Shown here piece after piece: positions 61,360 through 64,000 of a DNA stretch of 64,000 bases. The translations under genes were made by a program, and so were the position numbers. Position 1 is the stretch's first letter, and each line of letters starts with the position of its first letter. Below the pieces are notes generated by a model. That model did no database searches, was not told the origin of the DNA, and was given only the letters and a program-made list of their open reading frames with translations. Source of the stretch: Myxococcota bacterium (GTDB lineage: Bacteria > Myxococcota_A > Bradymonadia > UBA7976 > UBA1532); assembly GCA_023150895.1 (NCBI GenBank), contig JAKLJY010000029.1:1-64000 (forward strand). Direction: 5' to 3'.

Positions 61360-64000
61360 TCGCCGCCGCCGCCGGCGGAGGCACCCCCACGCGGCGACGC
61401 ATCCGAAGAACGCCGCGACGCCACCGGCGCCCGTGTCGGCCGCGGCCCGGCAACCACAACCGCGGCCCCCGGGGACGGGCGAGCGGTCCGCCTGCGCAGG
61501 GCCCGCGTCCCCGTCGTTCGGGTCCCCGGCATCTCCTGCGCCCGGCCCGCCGGCGTCGAACGCCGCGGTCATGTCCCGCTCCACGATAGGCCTCCGCTCG
61601 CAGGCGCCCGCGACGCACCGGTGCCCGGTGCCGCAGTCGTCGTCGACGGCGCAGCGTGCCGGGACGCACAGGGCACCCGCACACACGAAACCGGCGCGAC
61701 AGTCCTCGTCGGCGTCACAGGCGGCCGTCCGCCGGCAGCGTCCGGCCGAACAGGCGTAAGGCAATGCGCAATCGGCGTCGGCCGCGCAGGTGCCATCGGG
61801 GATGCAAGCCCCGTCGGACTGCCGACGGATGCGGTGGGGCGGACACGGCGGCGCGGCCTCGCAGGTCCCGGCGATACACTGTCCCCCCCGCGGACAATCG
61901 CCATCGACGACGCAGGCCGCCTCGAGGCAGCGCCCGCCGCGACAGACCTCCGAGGCCCGGCAATCCGGCGCGGACTCGCACCGCGCGTCGTCGAAACACA
62001 GCCCCCCGCGGCACCACGTCCCCACGGGACAGTCACCGGATGCACCGCAGGCGAGCGGAACGCACTCTCCATCGAGGCAGAGGGTGCCCCCGGCACAGTC
62101 GCCGTCCGTCCGGCACGCCGGGGCCCGCTCGACGCAACGGCCGTCGACACAGTCTTCGAGCACCGCGCACTCGGCGGGCCCCGCACAGAAAGCGACGTCA
62201 CAGAGCCCTCCGATACACCGCTCCCCGGCCCCGCAGTCGGCGTCCCGGACGCATGCCGCGGTGCGCCGGCAATAGACTTCGTCGCAGATGAAGCCCGCCG
62301 GACAGGGCAATCCGGGCCCGCAGGCGACGGCGCAGAACGGCACCCCGAGCGCCGGATCGTCGATGCAATCGAGGCCCGAGCCGTTGCAGTCGCTCGCATC
62401 GCGGCAACCGGGCGTCGTGCATTGTCCGTCCGCGTCCGGATCCGAATGGCAACAACAATAGCCACCCTGGCAGTCCGCGTCCCGGGCGCAGGCCGCCGTG
62501 TCGTCCGCGCCGTCGGGGTTGGGCGACAGAAACACGCAGACCCCGACGTCTCCGTAGGCCTCGCCGGAGAACACACACGTCTGCCGGGCACCGCAGCCCA
62601 CGCCGCGGGACACGCTGCACACGGGTTGGCAGCCGATCTGCGCGTCGCAGAAGTAGTTGGCCGCGCAGTCGAGCTCCGAATCACAGGGGTCACCGGTTCG
62701 TCCGGCCCCCGGATCGGGCGCGCAGACACCGCCCCCCCAGGGGGCCAACATGCAGGCGCGGCCGGGACCGCAGACGGCCTCGGGTTCGAAGGGCTCACAG
62801 GCCTCGAGGCAGTACCGCTCGCCAGGCGCGACGGCCACGCACGCCAGCCCCGCGTCGCAATCGCCGTCGACCCGGCAGACCGCCCAGGGCCCGCGGTAGC
62901 CCGCGGCGGGACGCTCGACGATGAACGCCGGCAGGGCCTCGGCGGCCGCGAGCAGATCCGGCAGGGGTCCGATGGTGCGGTCGCCCGGGGTTCCGGTCTC
63001 CACGAGCAGACGACGCAGCTCGGCCGGCGGGACATAGCCGCCGAACGCGCGCGCCAGGCTCGAGAGCAGCACGGCCGCGGCGGCGACCTGTGGCGACGCG
63101 GCCGATGTGCCGCCGAACACCGCGGTCAGGCGATCCGTCGAACCGGGCTCGCCCCAGAGATCGGCGTAGCCGGGGGCGAGGACGTCGGCCCCGTAGCCCT
63201 GGAGGTCACAGCGCGAGCCGAAGTTCGTATAGCTCATCGCCTGCCGCGCCGGCCCGTAGGTCCCCGTGGGCGGATTGCCGGCACAGACCACGAGCGCCCC
63301 GCTGTCCCGGTCGGAAAATCGACCCTCGTAGAGGGGCGCGTCGAGGTCCTGGTAACCGTTGCCCGCCGGCTCGACGACGGTGACACCGAGGCGCGTGGCG
63401 AGTTCGATGGCATCGCGATCGATCTGCGCCCACTCCAGCGGCACCATCCCGTACTGCCCGCTCGCCTCCCGATCGGCATCGTAGGCCGGCCCCGGGCGCT
63501 GGAGTTCGAGCAGCAGGACATCCCCGGCGCCCAGCGTGTTCAGCGCCCGGAGGATGGCGGGCCCTGCCCCCCACTGATACGCGGTCGGGTAGGCCGTGAA
63601 GAAGCGGGCGTCGGCCTGGGGGGCCATCCCCACGACACCGACACCGTCGTCGGCCGCGACGACGATCCCCATGCTCGCCACGGCGTGATCGAACGGTTCG
63701 TCCGAGACCGGCAAGGGCACGCCGGCGCCGGGCGCGGCGAGGAGATTCCTCTGGCGCGAGAATTCGAGGTGCGCGGCGTCCACCCCCAGTTCGATGTCGG
63801 CGAACAGGACGCCCTCGCCGCGGCGCCCGAAACGGGACCAGAACGTACGGGCGCCGAGCCCCGAGGGGGGATCATCGAGGACGAACTGCGCGCCGGAGAA
63901 GTCCGGCGTGGGCATCTGTGCGGGCACGACGGGGCTCGCCCATTGGGCGAAAACCGCCCCGGGTGCGCCCCGCAAGCGGCTCGCGAGGGCGTCGTCCCGC
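61273..64000 (-). CDS. Subtilase (S8) with Cys-rich repeats, 5' truncated by window edge
   Basis: The frame is open to the right edge, so the start and signal peptide lie outside. About 900 residues are visible. Peptidase S8: catalytic Asp in FADIELGVD (near 63798), His in FDHAVASMG (near 63687), oxyanion Asn in PAGNGYQD and Ser in GGTSAASPQVAAA (near 63105). All are present, so it should be active. After residue 340 come about 12 Cys-rich repeats (CxxDxDCxxGxxC style). The C terminus has GGRGCGC, a hydrophobic run and RRRRRR, a MYXO-CTERM-like tail, then about 25 further residues that are antisense to the CtaA-like gene and may be read-out. Confidence 0.85.
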   Translation of the reverse strand, partial: RDDALASRLRGAPGAVFAQWASPVVPAQMPTPDFSGAQFVLDDPPSGLGARTFWSRFGRRGEGVLFADIELGVDAAHLEFSRQRNLLAAPGAGVPLPVSDEPFDHAVASMGIVVAADDGVGVVGMAPQADARFFTAYPTAYQWGAGPAILRALNTLGAGDVLLLELQRPGPAYDADREASGQYGMVPLEWAQIDRDAIELATRLGVTVVEPAGNGYQDLDAPLYEGRFSDRDSGALVVCAGNPPTGTYGPARQAMSYTNFGSRCDLQGYGADVLAPGYADLWGEPGSTDRLTAVFGGTSAASPQVAAAAVLLSSLARAFGGYVPPAELRRLLVETGTPGDRTIGPLPDLLAAAEALPAFIVERPAAGYRGPWAVCRVDGDCDAGLACVAVAPGERYCLEACEPFEPEAVCGPGRACMLAPWGGGVCAPDPGAGRTGDPCDSELDCAANYFCDAQIGCQPVCSVSRGVGCGARQTCVFSGEAYGDVGVCVFLSPNPDGADDTAACARDADCQGGYCCCHSDPDADGQCTTPGCRDASDCNGSGLDCIDDPALGVPFCAVACGPGLPCPAGFICDEVYCRRTAACVRDADCGAGERCIGGLCDVAFCAGPAECAVLEDCVDGRCVERAPACRTDGDCAGGTLCLDGECVPLACGASGDCPVGTWCRGGLCFDDARCESAPDCRASEVCRGGRCLEAACVVDGDCPRGGQCIAGTCEAAPPCPPHRIRRQSDGACIPDGTCAADADCALPYACSAGRCRRTAACDADEDCRAGFVCAGALCVPARCAVDDDCGTGHRCVAGACERRPIVERDMTAAFDAGGPGAGDAGDPNDGDAGPAQADRSPVPGGRGCGCRAAADTGAGGVAAFFGCVAAWGCLRRRRRRSGAGGLRRDRDWDRAAGAERHEEDHAEE

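Noticed and set aside
1-64000. CRISPR array, tRNA or rRNA genes
   Set aside because: No regularly spaced repeat or cloverleaf-type sequence was noticed, although a covariance-model search was not possible here.

Overview
This is a very GC-rich bacterial chromosome segment that looks like Myxococcota (Polyangia- or Bradymonadia-like). Support for this is the density of large Cys-rich and Gly-linker lipoproteins, MopE-type metal-binding repeats, PPC (pre-peptidase C-terminal) domains, several proteins ending in a Cys-hydrophobic-Arg tail of the MYXO-CTERM kind, a TIGR03790-like protein, two Hanks-type Ser/Thr kinases and two good matches to the sigma-54 promoter consensus. No tRNA, rRNA, CRISPR array or insertion sequence was seen. 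Genes are tightly packed, often with overlapping stop/start codons. No stretch over 300 bp is clearly gene-free, although about 54640-54904 is doubtful.

Left edge (1-3781): a truncated PilZ protein, a TPR protein fused to a YggX-like domain, a GST-family protein and an NCS2-type permease, all on the plus strand.

Defence island (about 3815-14363): an XRE regulator, a minus-strand radC, and a four-gene plus-strand operon made of a DUF499 ATPase, a DUF3780 protein, a DUF1156 adenine methylase with a DPPY motif, and a PLD-nuclease/SNF2 helicase. The gene content matches a predicted helicase-methylase-ATPase anti-phage system. Less familiar is a 12-bp motif found twice in front of the XRE gene and once over the -35 box of the defence operon. 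It suggests that one regulator controls itself, the operon and perhaps radC. This is the best candidate for an incompletely described system in the window.

Housekeeping block (14371-25344): nth, ligA and maeB form a minus-strand operon with overlapping ends. They are followed by a lipoprotein alpha-amylase, an MDR oxidoreductase, a FabI-like enoyl reductase and a secreted trypsin-like protease.

Surface-protein and lipid block (25435-46029): a 1885-residue lipoprotein alternating lectin-like and SwmB-like modules, a Cys-rich/PPC lipoprotein, a four-gene operon (GMC oxidoreductase, acyltransferase, SDR-like protein, lipoprotein) divergent from a CrtC/tocopherol-cyclase-like gene, a Ser/Thr kinase, RNase HIII and a MopE-like lipoprotein behind a sigma-54-type promoter.

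Right part (46133-64000): a Ser/Thr kinase - QueD-like - methyltransferase operon in which the QueD homologue has lost all three zinc histidines, a NodB-type deacetylase lipoprotein behind a second sigma-54-type promoter, a MESH1-like alarmone hydrolase, a coupled pair of MYXO-CTERM-like exported proteins, a cluster of coiled-coil protein, zinc ribbon, KamA-type aminomutase and M50 protease, an acyl-CoA dehydrogenase coupled to a CtaA-like membrane protein that lacks one haem histidine, and a truncated subtilase.
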